64,000 bases of DNA from Actinomycetes bacterium. GTDB lineage: Bacteria > Actinomycetota > Actinomycetes > S36-B12 > GCA-2699445. The position numbers and the translations under genes are program-made. Shown here in pieces: positions 44,326 to 52,140 of this stretch; within the stretch, counting starts at the first letter, position 1, and each line of letters begins with the position of its first letter. The notes beneath the pieces are model-generated. The model worked only from the letters and a program-made list of their open reading frames with translations. It did not search any database and was not told the DNA's origin. The stretch is from the NCBI GenBank assembly GCA_022599915.1, contig JAHZLH010000053.1:1-64000 (forward strand). The letters run 5' to 3'.

Positions 44326-44349
44326 GGCCCCCGCCGATCGGCAGGGGCC
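44326..44349. terminator. Bidirectional terminator between nei and the 44-residue gene
   Basis: GGCCCCCGCC-GATC-GGCAGGGGCC is a 10-bp stem with one mismatch and a four-base loop, between the convergent stops at 44322 and 44370. Confidence 0.75.
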
Positions 44350-44369
44350 AGAAGTCAGTAGGTATTGGG

Positions 44370-44504
44370 TTACTTTGCCTTCTTCTTCTCGGGAACATGC
44401 TTTTTGGCCTTGATGGCTGCGGCCTGAGTGGCCTTGTAAACGCTGTGGTTTAGCGACTGCTGGTTGCTGTCCGCCGCGTTGCCGAGAATCTTGGTGCCGT
44501 ACAT
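44370..44504 (-). CDS. Small lysine-rich protein, 44 residues
   Basis: It begins MYGTKILGNAADSNQQ and ends KKHVPEKKKAK. Strong evidence for expression is an AAAGGAG ribosome site just upstream of the ATG and a terminator hairpin just downstream of the stop. The C-terminal third is highly basic, so nucleic-acid or ribosome binding is possible (inference). No family was recognised. It is divergent from pafB, with 138 bp between starts. Confidence 0.65.
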   Translation of the reverse strand: MYGTKILGNAADSNQQSLNHSVYKATQAAAIKAKKHVPEKKKAK

Positions 44505-44642
44505 CGTGTACTCCTTTCGCCTCTCCCAGCATGACATATTTGTGTATATACGCATAACTTTTCTGGTGCGGCAAGGAGTGAGTTCGCTCACCTGGTCGCA
44601 TAGCCTGGGGCTCTGCGTGCTGTAAACGGAGGATGCCCAATC

Positions 44643-45533
44643 GTGAAGCCGGAAGAGCGCTACGTAAAGCTGCTGGCCATCCTGCCCGTTACCCGCCCCG
44701 GTCGTTCGGCGCTGGAGTTGGCGGAGTTACTTGAACTCAAGGGAACGGATGAGAGCAAGCGCGAGGCGCTGGCGCGCGACGTTCGCTCCCTGAGCAAACT
44801 CGGCATCGTGATTAGTAACGTAGCTGAACCCGGTGGTGAAGCCACATACATTTTGGTGCCGGGCGACAGCAGAATCAGACGAGAATTCCCCGAGAACGAA
44901 TGGGCAGAACTGCTGCGTGCCCAAGAACTGGTCACTCGCCCGGTAGCGTCGGATGTAGCGGGAGCAGCTGCCAGTTCCGCACCCCAGGTTCAGATGGCGC
45001 CTCCAGCGCAGCATCTGGGTTTGGTGCAACGGGCGCTGACCGCTAGATGTGTGCTGTGTTTCAACTACAACGGCAAAGCCCGGCGGGTGTCGGTGGCAGT
45101 TCTGCATCCAGGTTCGTCTGGATGGATGGTCTCGGGGATCGATATGGACGTCTCTGAGGAACGCACGTTTCTGTTGTTGCGAATGTCAGCGGTACATCTC
45201 GAGGAACCCGGTTCAGCCATTCGCACTGAACAGCCGGCGCGGGGCAGCCCGGACCCACTGACTTGGCAGGTGGATCCGCCGCTAACCGCCCACCTCATGG
45301 TGCCGATGGAGTTTGTGGCGGATGTCGAGCAGCAGTTGGGGGCCACTGCTGCACTGGCTGAGTCCACGACTTCTACGGTCCCCATGACCGTAGAAGTCGT
45401 CAATCGATGGCCATTCCTCGCTCGCTTGGTGCAGTTAGGGCCACGCGTGCGGTTGCTGGGTCCGGCTGACCTGCGTGCCCAGTTAGACAGCCAGATGTTG
45501 CTTCCGCACATTGCCGGGTTGGAGCCCACATGA
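44643..45533 (+). CDS. pafB: WYL-domain transcriptional regulator PafB
   Basis: A 296-residue regulator. The N-terminal winged helix (ERYVKLLAILPVTRPGRSALELAELLEL) is followed by WYL-type ligand or single-strand DNA sensing domains (about 125-296, with RALTARCVLCFNYNGKAR as the WYL start). In mycobacteria PafB and PafC together activate LexA/RecA-independent DNA-damage genes by binding RecA-NDp-type promoters. Here the two genes overlap by four bases (ATGA), so the heterodimer is probably made in equal amounts. Proteasome genes, the usual neighbours, are not in this window. Confidence 0.85.
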   Translation: MKPEERYVKLLAILPVTRPGRSALELAELLELKGTDESKREALARDVRSLSKLGIVISNVAEPGGEATYILVPGDSRIRREFPENEWAELLRAQELVTRPVASDVAGAAASSAPQVQMAPPAQHLGLVQRALTARCVLCFNYNGKARRVSVAVLHPGSSGWMVSGIDMDVSEERTFLLLRMSAVHLEEPGSAIRTEQPARGSPDPLTWQVDPPLTAHLMVPMEFVADVEQQLGATAALAESTTSTVPMTVEVVNRWPFLARLVQLGPRVRLLGPADLRAQLDSQMLLPHIAGLEPT

Positions 45534-46501
45534 GCGCATTGGATACGTTGGCTCGAATTCAACGGGTAATCGCCATCTTGTCGTTGCATCCTGACGGCTT
45601 ATCGCTGGCTGTCCTGGCCGAGGAACTGGAGGTTGCCGAGCCCACCTTGCGGCGAGAGATTCTGAACTACTACAGCGTGGACGTGCCGGCAGATCAGTCT
45701 CGGGTGGGGCAGCGCCCAGAAGTTGTCGAGTTCATTTCCACCGAGGGGGAGTCGGTCGAGCCGCAGGAAGCTCCCGTGGTGCGACTGGCGGGTGACGCCG
45801 CTGAAGCGGAACTGGCTGGTAATCAATTCAGTGACGAGGATCTGGCGCAGTTGTTGCAGGCGGCGATCAGTCTGGCGGAAATGGAGCCGGACAACGAGGT
45901 GTTGAGTGCTGGGATTGAGCGACTCAACCAACTGCTTCGCGTCGAATCCGCAGAATCTTTTGATGAAGCAGTAGTGAGCCTTCGCCGGGCTATCGAGGAG
46001 CAGATTCCGGTCGAGATCGAGTATTCCCGAGAATGGCAGCCAGGGGTCAGGACCAGAGTCGTCCACCCCTATTCCTTGTTGCGTACCAACCGAGGATGGG
46101 AACTCGACGCCGGTCCGTTCGTTGCTGGTCATGCTCGCACTTACATTCTGAGTCGGATTCGTTCCCTGCAACTGCAGTCGGGCCAGCGCTTCGAACGCCC
46201 GTCAGACGTCGACCGAATACTGAAGCGGGATCGTCGTGCGGAGAGGGTGCAACTGCTGTTGCCGCAGGGGAGTCATTGGGTGGCGGATCGCTTCGCGGAG
46301 CGCACCGAAGTGGTGGATGCCGACAGCGACGACCTGGTCTTGGATGCCTTTTTCTTGCCGCCAGTGGCCGAACGCGTGGGGTTGGTGCTACTCATCGCTG
46401 GCCCCGATGCCGGTGTGCTCAAGCCGGAAAGGCACGCTGGTGCCGCTGCCGAGCTCGCCGAAAGGTTGCGGGAGCATCACGGTCTCGCGGACCGTTCCTG
46501 A
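45530..46501 (+). CDS. pafC: WYL-domain transcriptional regulator PafC
   Basis: A 323-residue partner of PafB. The HTH is at the N-terminus (LARIQRVIAILSLHPDGLSLAVLAEELEV). The WYL domain begins at about residue 150 (LRRAIEEQIPVEIEYSREWQPGVRTRVVHPYSLL), and the WCX extension at about 225-315 ends AERLREHHG. Domain order and length fit PafC. It starts inside the pafB stop. Confidence 0.85.
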   Translation: MSALDTLARIQRVIAILSLHPDGLSLAVLAEELEVAEPTLRREILNYYSVDVPADQSRVGQRPEVVEFISTEGESVEPQEAPVVRLAGDAAEAELAGNQFSDEDLAQLLQAAISLAEMEPDNEVLSAGIERLNQLLRVESAESFDEAVVSLRRAIEEQIPVEIEYSREWQPGVRTRVVHPYSLLRTNRGWELDAGPFVAGHARTYILSRIRSLQLQSGQRFERPSDVDRILKRDRRAERVQLLLPQGSHWVADRFAERTEVVDADSDDLVLDAFFLPPVAERVGLVLLIAGPDAGVLKPERHAGAAAELAERLREHHGLADRS

Positions 46502-46600
46502 AATGTGATTCTTCGCCGCGGCGTGTCCAGGGACGGCGCCGGGCCATCTCCACCAATATGGCCAGGGGCATCTGATGGAGTCGCGAGCAAGGAGGTAGTG

Positions 46601-47146
46601 ATGACCACCGTGAATACGGTCGCCACCACTGACGTTCGTCGATCTCGCGGCGGAATGGCGCTTCCGGCGCTATTGGGCATTACATGTTTGCTTGCAGGAG
46701 TGTCGCTGATGGTGACCCTGGCTAGCGGTCTACGAGATCTCAGTGCCAACTCCGGCCAGATGCAGCACCTACTGGCTCTCAACGCCCCCGCAACCGGCGA
46801 GCTGGTGGAAAGCCTCGGCCCGGCAGGCCCGGGGGTGGACAACATGGCCTTTTACGCCGCCCTGTGTGCTGCGGGCTTGGCTGCAGCGTTGTTGCTCGTG
46901 GCCGGTGCTATGCACCTATCCGCGAGTCATCTCAAGCACCCAGATGCGGCCCGACGGGTGGCTGCCACCGGGCTGTCTGTGGGATTGCTCACCTCGTTGG
47001 TGGCGATGGTGCCGCTGGAAGGTGGCTGGGGTCAGACGGGGATTGATGGGATCCGAACCGGTGTTGTGGTGCTCATCGGGCTGCTTTTGCTGCAAATTTC
47101 TGCCCCGCAGTGGCGAAATACCCTGCGAGAAGCCTTTCGCGACTAA
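46601..47146 (+). CDS. Four-helix membrane protein of unknown function
   Basis: A 181-residue membrane protein with four hydrophobic segments (about 18-40, 78-102, 118-138, 148-168) and an extracytoplasmic loop after the first. In many Actinobacteria tatA follows pafC; this is not TatA. No family was recognised. The ATG at 46601 follows AAGGAGG; an earlier in-frame start lacks a site. It may be in the pafBC operon (100-bp gap). Confidence 0.75.
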   Translation: MTTVNTVATTDVRRSRGGMALPALLGITCLLAGVSLMVTLASGLRDLSANSGQMQHLLALNAPATGELVESLGPAGPGVDNMAFYAALCAAGLAAALLLVAGAMHLSASHLKHPDAARRVAATGLSVGLLTSLVAMVPLEGGWGQTGIDGIRTGVVVLIGLLLLQISAPQWRNTLREAFRD

Positions 47147-47213
47147 CCCTGATTGGGCGGATTCGCGCAATCAGGGGATACTAATGTCAGTCACCACCTG
47201 AGAGGACTTATTG

Positions 47214-48419
47214 ATGTCTCGTTTGGCACAGACCGAAGACTTGACCGATGTGCAAAGCCACATCCTGGATGCGGTTCGCGACTTCGTCGAAAAGGAGATC
47301 ATTCCTAACGCGAATGCCCTGGAACACGCTGACGAATACCCCACCGACATCGTGGAAGGGCTTAAGGAATTAGGTGTATTCGGCCTGATGATCCCGGAAG
47401 AGTACGGCGGGCTCGGGGAGTCACTACTCACCTATGCGCTAGTGGTTGAAGAGATTGCCCGCGGCTGGATGAGTGTCTCAGGTGTAATCAACACTCATTT
47501 CATCGTGGCTTACATGCTCATGCAGCACGGGACTGAGGAGCAGAAGCAGAACTACTTGCCTCGGATGGCCACCGGCGAGGTGCGCGGTGCATTCTCCATG
47601 TCGGAGCCTGGTTGCGGCTCGGACGTGGCCGCCATCCGCTCCAAGTCTGTGCGCGATGGTGACGATTACGTACTCAACGGCCAGAAAATGTGGCTGACTA
47701 ACGGTGGCTCCTCCACCCTGGTCGCGGTACTGGTCCGCTCCGATGATGAGGCGGACGAGAATGCCTCGGTCTATCAGAAGATGACTACCTTCCTGATCGA
47801 GAAGCCCACTGGTTTTGGTGAGGTCAGCCCTGGCCTGACTATCCCCGGCAAGATTGACAAGATGGGTTATAAGGGGGTCGATACCACCGAACTGATCATG
47901 GAGAACCTACGGCTCCCCGAGTCGGCCGTGTTGGGTGGCAAGACCGGCAAGGGCTTCTATCAGATGATGGACGGCGTCGAGGTCGGTCGAGTAAACGTGG
48001 CGGCCCGCGCCTGTGGCGTCGCACTGCGAGCCTTCGAGCTAGGCGTGGATTACGCGCAGCTTCGCGAGACTTTCGGTAAGCCGATCGCACAGCATCAGGC
48101 GGTACAGTTCCGCTTGGCTGATATGGCGGTCAAGGTGGAAGCCGCACACCGGATGATGGTCATGGCTGCCCGCAAAAAGGATTCCGGTGAGCGCAACGAC
48201 CTCGAATCCGGCATGGCCAAGTATCTCGCCAGCGAATACTGCAAAGAGGTCGTGGAGGACTCCTTCCGCATTCATGGCGGCTACGGCTACTCCAAGGAAT
48301 ACGAGATCGAGCGGCTCTACCGTGAGGCGCCGATGCTGATGATCGGTGAGGGTACGGCGGACATCCAGCGGATGGTCATCGGGCGTCGGCTTCTGGAGGA
48401 CTACAAGCTGCGCCTCTGA
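47214..48419 (+). CDS. Acyl-CoA dehydrogenase
   Basis: A 401-residue FAD-dependent dehydrogenase of fatty-acid or amino-acid acyl-CoA oxidation. Signature 1 is GAFSMSEPGCGSDVAAI, the FAD-binding loop is MWLTNGGSS, and signature 2 is IHGGYGYSKEYEIERLYREAPMLMIGEGTADIQRMVIGR with the catalytic glutamate in GEGT. The N-terminal FGLMIPEEYGGLGES is typical. The ATG at 47214 follows GAGAGGA. No electron-transfer flavoprotein is adjacent and chain-length specificity is unknown. Confidence 0.95.
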   Translation: MSRLAQTEDLTDVQSHILDAVRDFVEKEIIPNANALEHADEYPTDIVEGLKELGVFGLMIPEEYGGLGESLLTYALVVEEIARGWMSVSGVINTHFIVAYMLMQHGTEEQKQNYLPRMATGEVRGAFSMSEPGCGSDVAAIRSKSVRDGDDYVLNGQKMWLTNGGSSTLVAVLVRSDDEADENASVYQKMTTFLIEKPTGFGEVSPGLTIPGKIDKMGYKGVDTTELIMENLRLPESAVLGGKTGKGFYQMMDGVEVGRVNVAARACGVALRAFELGVDYAQLRETFGKPIAQHQAVQFRLADMAVKVEAAHRMMVMAARKKDSGERNDLESGMAKYLASEYCKEVVEDSFRIHGGYGYSKEYEIERLYREAPMLMIGEGTADIQRMVIGRRLLEDYKLRL

Positions 48420-48435
48420 TTTCGCCATTCAGCGG

Positions 48436-48441
48436 TACCGT
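48436..48441 (+). promoter_or_regulatory. Probable -10 box of a leaderless promoter (stress-type gene)
   Basis: TACCGT, six bases, then the ATG at 48448. Confidence 0.4.
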
Positions 48442-48447
48442 TGAGGT

Positions 48448-48984
48448 ATGGCTGAGCGAAACCGAGTTGGCGACGAGATCGCCCAGCGCCCGGTGCTCAC
48501 CTCGTACGACAGCTACGAAGAAGCCCAAAAGGCGGTGGACGCCTTAAGTGATGCCCACTTCCCGGTGCAACATGTCGCGATCGTTGGCGTGGACCTAAAG
48601 CTGGTCGAAAGCGTCATCGGCCGAATGTCTTGGGGTCGGGCGGCCTTCTCGGGTATGGGCACCTTCGCTTGGTTTGGCGTACTGATCGGCCTGTTCGTCA
48701 GTTTCTTCGGCAGTGACGAATACGCACTTGGTCAACTGGTCTTGATCGGGCTGCTCTTCGGGGCGGCGTTTGGCATTATTTTCGGTCTGGTCTCCTACGC
48801 CTTCACGGGCAGGAAGCGTGACTTCGTGTCACGGCAAGCGCTCAAAGCTAGTCGGTACGACCTGCTGTGTGAGTCGGAGCACCTAGCTGCGGCACGGCGA
48901 ATCCTCGGGATGGGGTCGGTTTGGCCGCCGCCACTGCCTGAGCCACTCGATACCCCAGCGGAAGGGGAACCGGATGCCCGCTGA
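48448..48984 (+). CDS. General stress protein 17M / YflT-like membrane protein
   Basis: A 178-residue protein. Residues 15-60 form a YflT-like fold (PVLTSYDSYEEAQKAVDALSDAHFPVQHVAIVG), as in heat- and general-stress proteins, followed by two membrane helices (70-92 and 98-118) and a helical tail that returns to the ferredoxin-like motif. Function unknown. The 3' end overlaps the DUF6758 gene by 11 bp. Confidence 0.82.
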   Translation: MAERNRVGDEIAQRPVLTSYDSYEEAQKAVDALSDAHFPVQHVAIVGVDLKLVESVIGRMSWGRAAFSGMGTFAWFGVLIGLFVSFFGSDEYALGQLVLIGLLFGAAFGIIFGLVSYAFTGRKRDFVSRQALKASRYDLLCESEHLAAARRILGMGSVWPPPLPEPLDTPAEGEPDAR

Positions 48985-49618
48985 GCCAGAATGTCCCCGC
49001 TGCGGCAACTTGTTGCGGCCGCCCAATGTGATGCACGAGTCCTACCTTTGTCGACAACACGGCCAGGTGGCGCCACTGCAGCCAGCAGTGCTGCCTGATC
49101 CCGACCAGATGCACAACCTACTGGCATCGGCAGCCGTGCCAGCGTGGTTACCGTGGCCGCTGCCGACAACCTGGGTCTTTACTGGCCTGCGAATCGTGGG
49201 TGGCGGTTCCGGCCCGATTCGGGCGGTGGCTGTCGGGCTGACCGGAACGTCATTGGCGACCGGGCCGGCAGACCTCATCATCGTCTCCGAACAACCGGGA
49301 ACCGGGCTAGGAGCACGACTAGCGGGCCTTGCTAGTCCCGATCCCGACCAGGGGCTGTTCGCGGAGCCAGCCACGATCAGCCTGACCGCAGCTGGCTGGC
49401 CGACGCCACTGTGGTCACTGCCGGGGGACGCCGATCGCACCAGTTATGTCGGGGAAGCCGCCGGCGAGTGGTTGTGGCTAGTTGGTTGGCCGGAGTTGAC
49501 CTGGTCAGTGATTCACGACGATTTACGTCTCATCGACGTACGCAAAGCAGATCGATTAGCGGATCTGCCACGAGGAGCGCTGATGCCACGCTTGCAGCAG
49601 CTCGATCACGCCGATTAG
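48974..49618 (+). CDS. DUF6758 family protein
   Basis: A 214-residue cytoplasmic protein. The N-terminus is a zinc-ribbon-like element CPRCGNLL...YLCRQHGQVAPL, typical of the family. The rest is beta-rich and conserved only in Actinobacteria. Function unknown. It overlaps the previous gene by 11 bp and, at its 3' end, the convergent TetR gene by 4 bp. Confidence 0.8.
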   Translation: MPAEPECPRCGNLLRPPNVMHESYLCRQHGQVAPLQPAVLPDPDQMHNLLASAAVPAWLPWPLPTTWVFTGLRIVGGGSGPIRAVAVGLTGTSLATGPADLIIVSEQPGTGLGARLAGLASPDPDQGLFAEPATISLTAAGWPTPLWSLPGDADRTSYVGEAAGEWLWLVGWPELTWSVIHDDLRLIDVRKADRLADLPRGALMPRLQQLDHAD

Positions 49619-50289
49619 CGCGAGTCGGCAGTCGGCTCTGCGGGAGTGTGATCCCGTCGCAATCCCTGCAGCACCAACTGCAGGCCGTAGACAAACTCTT
49701 CGCTGTAGTTATAGCCAGGTTGCATGACGTGTTCCATGGTGAATGCGGTGAGGTAGGGGAAGGCTGCTGCCATGTCCGCCATCCCCGCCATGATGTCCTC
49801 GGCGAGGTCCTGGCTCTCCTCCGGAGTGTCGAACGGCAGTTGAATCTCTTGAATCACAAAGCCGAAGACGTAGGCGTCGATGAGTGAAAACGCGTGCGCG
49901 GTCATCGACCAGCTGAAGTTGGCTTCGCGCAGATTGCGAATGATCGCCTCGTGGTGAGTCAGCGTTGCTGCTCCGGGCGTTTTGCGGGAATCCAACAGTT
50001 CGACGGCCCACGGGTGGCGCAGTAGGGCCGCTCGCAGTGACTCGGCTCTGCGTTGCATCGCTGGCTGCCACGGTTCCCCGGGTCGCGGGAGTTCCACCTC
50101 GGCGAAGACCAGGTCCACCATGCCGTCCAGCAGCGCGTCTTTGTTCGGGAAGTGGTAGTACAGCGACATTGCCTCGACGCCAAGCTGTCGGGCGAGTTTG
50201 CGCATGGTCAGCCCGCTCAAGCCGTCGGCATCTGCCAGGGTCATCGCCTCGTCCAGTGCCCGATCCGGGGTGAGTGCGGTACGGCTCAC
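49615..50289 (-). CDS. TetR/AcrR-family repressor
   Basis: A 224-residue repressor. The HTH lies at residues 8-52 (ALDEAMTLADADGLSGLTMRKLARQLGVEAMSLYYHFPNKDAL). The C-terminal helical domain (about 70-215) resembles the tetracycline-repressor C-terminal type. The GTG at 50289 was chosen for its GGAG site; an ATG six codons upstream is possible. It is divergent from an oxidoreductase gene, and the shared intergenic region carries two identical operator palindromes, so it probably represses both. Confidence 0.92.
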   Translation of the reverse strand: MSRTALTPDRALDEAMTLADADGLSGLTMRKLARQLGVEAMSLYYHFPNKDALLDGMVDLVFAEVELPRPGEPWQPAMQRRAESLRAALLRHPWAVELLDSRKTPGAATLTHHEAIIRNLREANFSWSMTAHAFSLIDAYVFGFVIQEIQLPFDTPEESQDLAEDIMAGMADMAAAFPYLTAFTMEHVMQPGYNYSEEFVYGLQLVLQGLRRDHTPAEPTADSR

Positions 50290-50310
50290 AACAACTCCAA
50301 TTTGCATTTT

Positions 50311-50323
50311 CTTACAACGTAAG
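50311..50323. promoter_or_regulatory. TetR operator, site 1
   Basis: CTTAC-AAC-GTAAG, a perfect inverted repeat near the regulator start. It has the same arms as site 2, with centres 34 bp apart. Confidence 0.75.
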
Positions 50324-50344
50324 GTTACTGTAGCAGCAGTCAGA

Positions 50345-50357
50345 CTTACGGCGTAAG
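50345..50357. promoter_or_regulatory. TetR operator, site 2
   Basis: CTTAC-GGC-GTAAG, the same arms as site 1, ending just before the ribosome site (AGGAGGAG) of the oxidoreductase gene. Confidence 0.75.
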
Positions 50358-50370
50358 GCTAGGAGGAGCC

Positions 50371-51369
50371 ATGTTAACTACTATCGAAACCACAACCATG
50401 CGAGCCATCACTCAGGAAAACTACGGCGGTGCCGAGCAGATGCAACTAATGCAGCGCTCAGTGCCACAGCCCAAGGACAACGAGGTACTACTGGAGGTAG
50501 CGGCTGCCGGATTGGACCGTGGCACCTGGCATCTCATGCATGGGTTGCCCTACATCATTCGTCCCGCATTCGGGATGCGCGGTCCACGACAGCCAGTGCC
50601 AGGCCTTGATGTCGCTGGTACCGTCGCGGCCGTCGGCGCGAAGGTGACCGACTTCGCAGCCGGCGATGCGGTTTTCGGTTTTGCCAAAGGTTCCTTCGCG
50701 GAGTACGCGGTAGCGGATCCGGGCAAGTTGGCACTGATGCCGGCTGGGATCGAGCCGACTGCGGCGGCAGCCCTGGGAGTCTCTGGGCTCACTGCCCTAG
50801 GGGCGGTCCATGACAAAGCCCAAGTCAAAGCCGGCCAGCGAGTGCTGATCACTGGCGCCTCTGGTGGCGTGGGCAGCTACGCCGTGCAGATGGCGGCTGC
50901 CCTTGGGGCGGAGGTCACCGGCGTATGTAGTGGCAGCAAGTCCGGCTTCGTGCGCTCGCTGGGAGCGACACGAGTCCTGGACTACACCGCCGGTCCCATC
51001 ACCGCAGATCAGCCCTTTGACGTCATCATCGATATCGCTGGACTGACCAAGGTGCGGCAACTGCGTAAGTTGCTCACCAAGACCGGCACCATCGTGATGG
51101 TCGGCGGCGAAGGAGACAATCGCTGGACCAGCGGTTTCGGTCGCACCGTGCGGGCCGCTTTGATCTCCCCCTTCATCAAACAGAACATCGTCATGTTCCT
51201 CGCTTCCGAGCGACACGAGGACCTGGTGCGGCTGGCTGAACTGGTCGAGCAAGGTGTAGTGACCCCGCAGTTGGACCAAGTCCTTCCGCTGGAACAGGCC
51301 CCGGCTGCGATGGAGTTGCTGGAGAAGGGTCAGGTTCACGGCAAGGTTGCCCTGGCCGTTCAGAACTAG
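50371..51369 (+). CDS. NAD(P)-dependent medium-chain dehydrogenase, quinone-oxidoreductase type
   Basis: A 332-residue MDR enzyme without the structural-zinc cysteines of classical alcohol dehydrogenases, hence of the quinone oxidoreductase class. The GroES-like half contains PGLDVAGTVAAVGAKV and the nucleotide-binding half LITGASGGVGSYAVQMAAALGAEVTGV. The ending GKVALAV is typical. The AGGAGGAG ribosome site is strong. Under control of the divergent TetR repressor it may detoxify a reactive carbonyl or quinone inducer (inference). Confidence 0.9.
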   Translation: MLTTIETTTMRAITQENYGGAEQMQLMQRSVPQPKDNEVLLEVAAAGLDRGTWHLMHGLPYIIRPAFGMRGPRQPVPGLDVAGTVAAVGAKVTDFAAGDAVFGFAKGSFAEYAVADPGKLALMPAGIEPTAAAALGVSGLTALGAVHDKAQVKAGQRVLITGASGGVGSYAVQMAAALGAEVTGVCSGSKSGFVRSLGATRVLDYTAGPITADQPFDVIIDIAGLTKVRQLRKLLTKTGTIVMVGGEGDNRWTSGFGRTVRAALISPFIKQNIVMFLASERHEDLVRLAELVEQGVVTPQLDQVLPLEQAPAAMELLEKGQVHGKVALAVQN

Positions 51370-51438
51370 CGCTGCTAGGTGGTTCGATTGATGGAGCCAG
51401 GGCGGTGGCAAGTGGCCACCGTCGCCGCCCGGTTCGGC

Positions 51439-51444
51439 TACCGT
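51439..51444 (+). promoter_or_regulatory. Probable -10 box of a leaderless promoter (marC leader ORF)
   Basis: TACCGT lies six bases before the ATG at 51451. Confidence 0.4.
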
Positions 51445-51450
51445 GAAGTC

Positions 51451-51486
51451 ATGCCAGCAACATCGTCGCTGATCATGAGCGCGTGA
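51451..51486 (+). CDS. 11-codon leader ORF overlapping the marC start
   Basis: MPATSSLIMSA then TGA. The ATG sits where a leaderless transcript should begin, and the TGA overlaps the GTG of marC (GTGA). Ribosomes finishing the leader would be placed to restart at marC. It could be regulatory or a simple coupling device. Confidence is moderate because the peptide is short. Confidence 0.4.
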   Translation: MPATSSLIMSA

Positions 51487-52100
51487 CGATGGACGCTGCT
51501 CTCTTTGGGTCGGTTTTCGTCACGTTGTTCGTGATCATGGATCCGATCGGAATCATTCCGGTTTTCCTTGGTGCGGTCGGCAATCGACCACAACGAGAAG
51601 TGCGGCGGCTGGCCTGGCAGGCAGCGCTGACCTCGCTGTTACTGATCACGGTTTTTGCGATCTTTGGCGATTGGATTCTCGACTACCTGAACATTTCGCT
51701 GCCTGCGCTGCGAGTAGCCGGTGGACTGCTGCTGTTGCTGGTGGCGCTGCGGTTACTCACCTCCGGCGAGGTGGCCAAAGTCGACGCTGATGACGCTGCC
51801 AACGTTGCCCTCGTTCCCCTCGGGACACCGCTGCTAGCGGGACCGGGCGCGATTGTCGCAGCGATCCTATTTGTGCGTTCGGCAGATCAGACAGCCGACT
51901 ACCTGGCTATCACTTTGGGGATCGTGGCGATTCATCTAGTGATCTGGCTATCGCTGCGGTTCTCGACCGGAATCCTGCGAGTGCTGCGGCCCGCTGGTGT
52001 CACCGTGCTGTCGCGCATCGCGGGAATGCTGCTGGCAGCTATTGCCGTGCAACTCATCGCCGATGGGGTGCACGAGTTCATTTTGGAATGGCAGGAGTAG
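51483..52100 (+). CDS. MarC-family inner membrane protein
   Basis: A 205-residue membrane protein of the MarC (UPF0056) family with six helices. The signature VIMDPIGIIPVFLGAVGNR is at residues 18-36, VALVPLGTPLLAGPGAI is the mid-protein motif, and ILRVLRPAGVTVLSRIAGMLLAAIAVQLIADG is the closing segment. Function unknown despite its early link to antibiotic resistance. The GTG overlaps the stop of a leader ORF; an ATG two codons later is possible. Confidence 0.9.
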   Translation: MTMDAALFGSVFVTLFVIMDPIGIIPVFLGAVGNRPQREVRRLAWQAALTSLLLITVFAIFGDWILDYLNISLPALRVAGGLLLLLVALRLLTSGEVAKVDADDAANVALVPLGTPLLAGPGAIVAAILFVRSADQTADYLAITLGIVAIHLVIWLSLRFSTGILRVLRPAGVTVLSRIAGMLLAAIAVQLIADGVHEFILEWQE

Positions 52101-52140
52101 CCCGCTCGGCAATGGCTCGGGACCACTGAGCAGATCGGTA

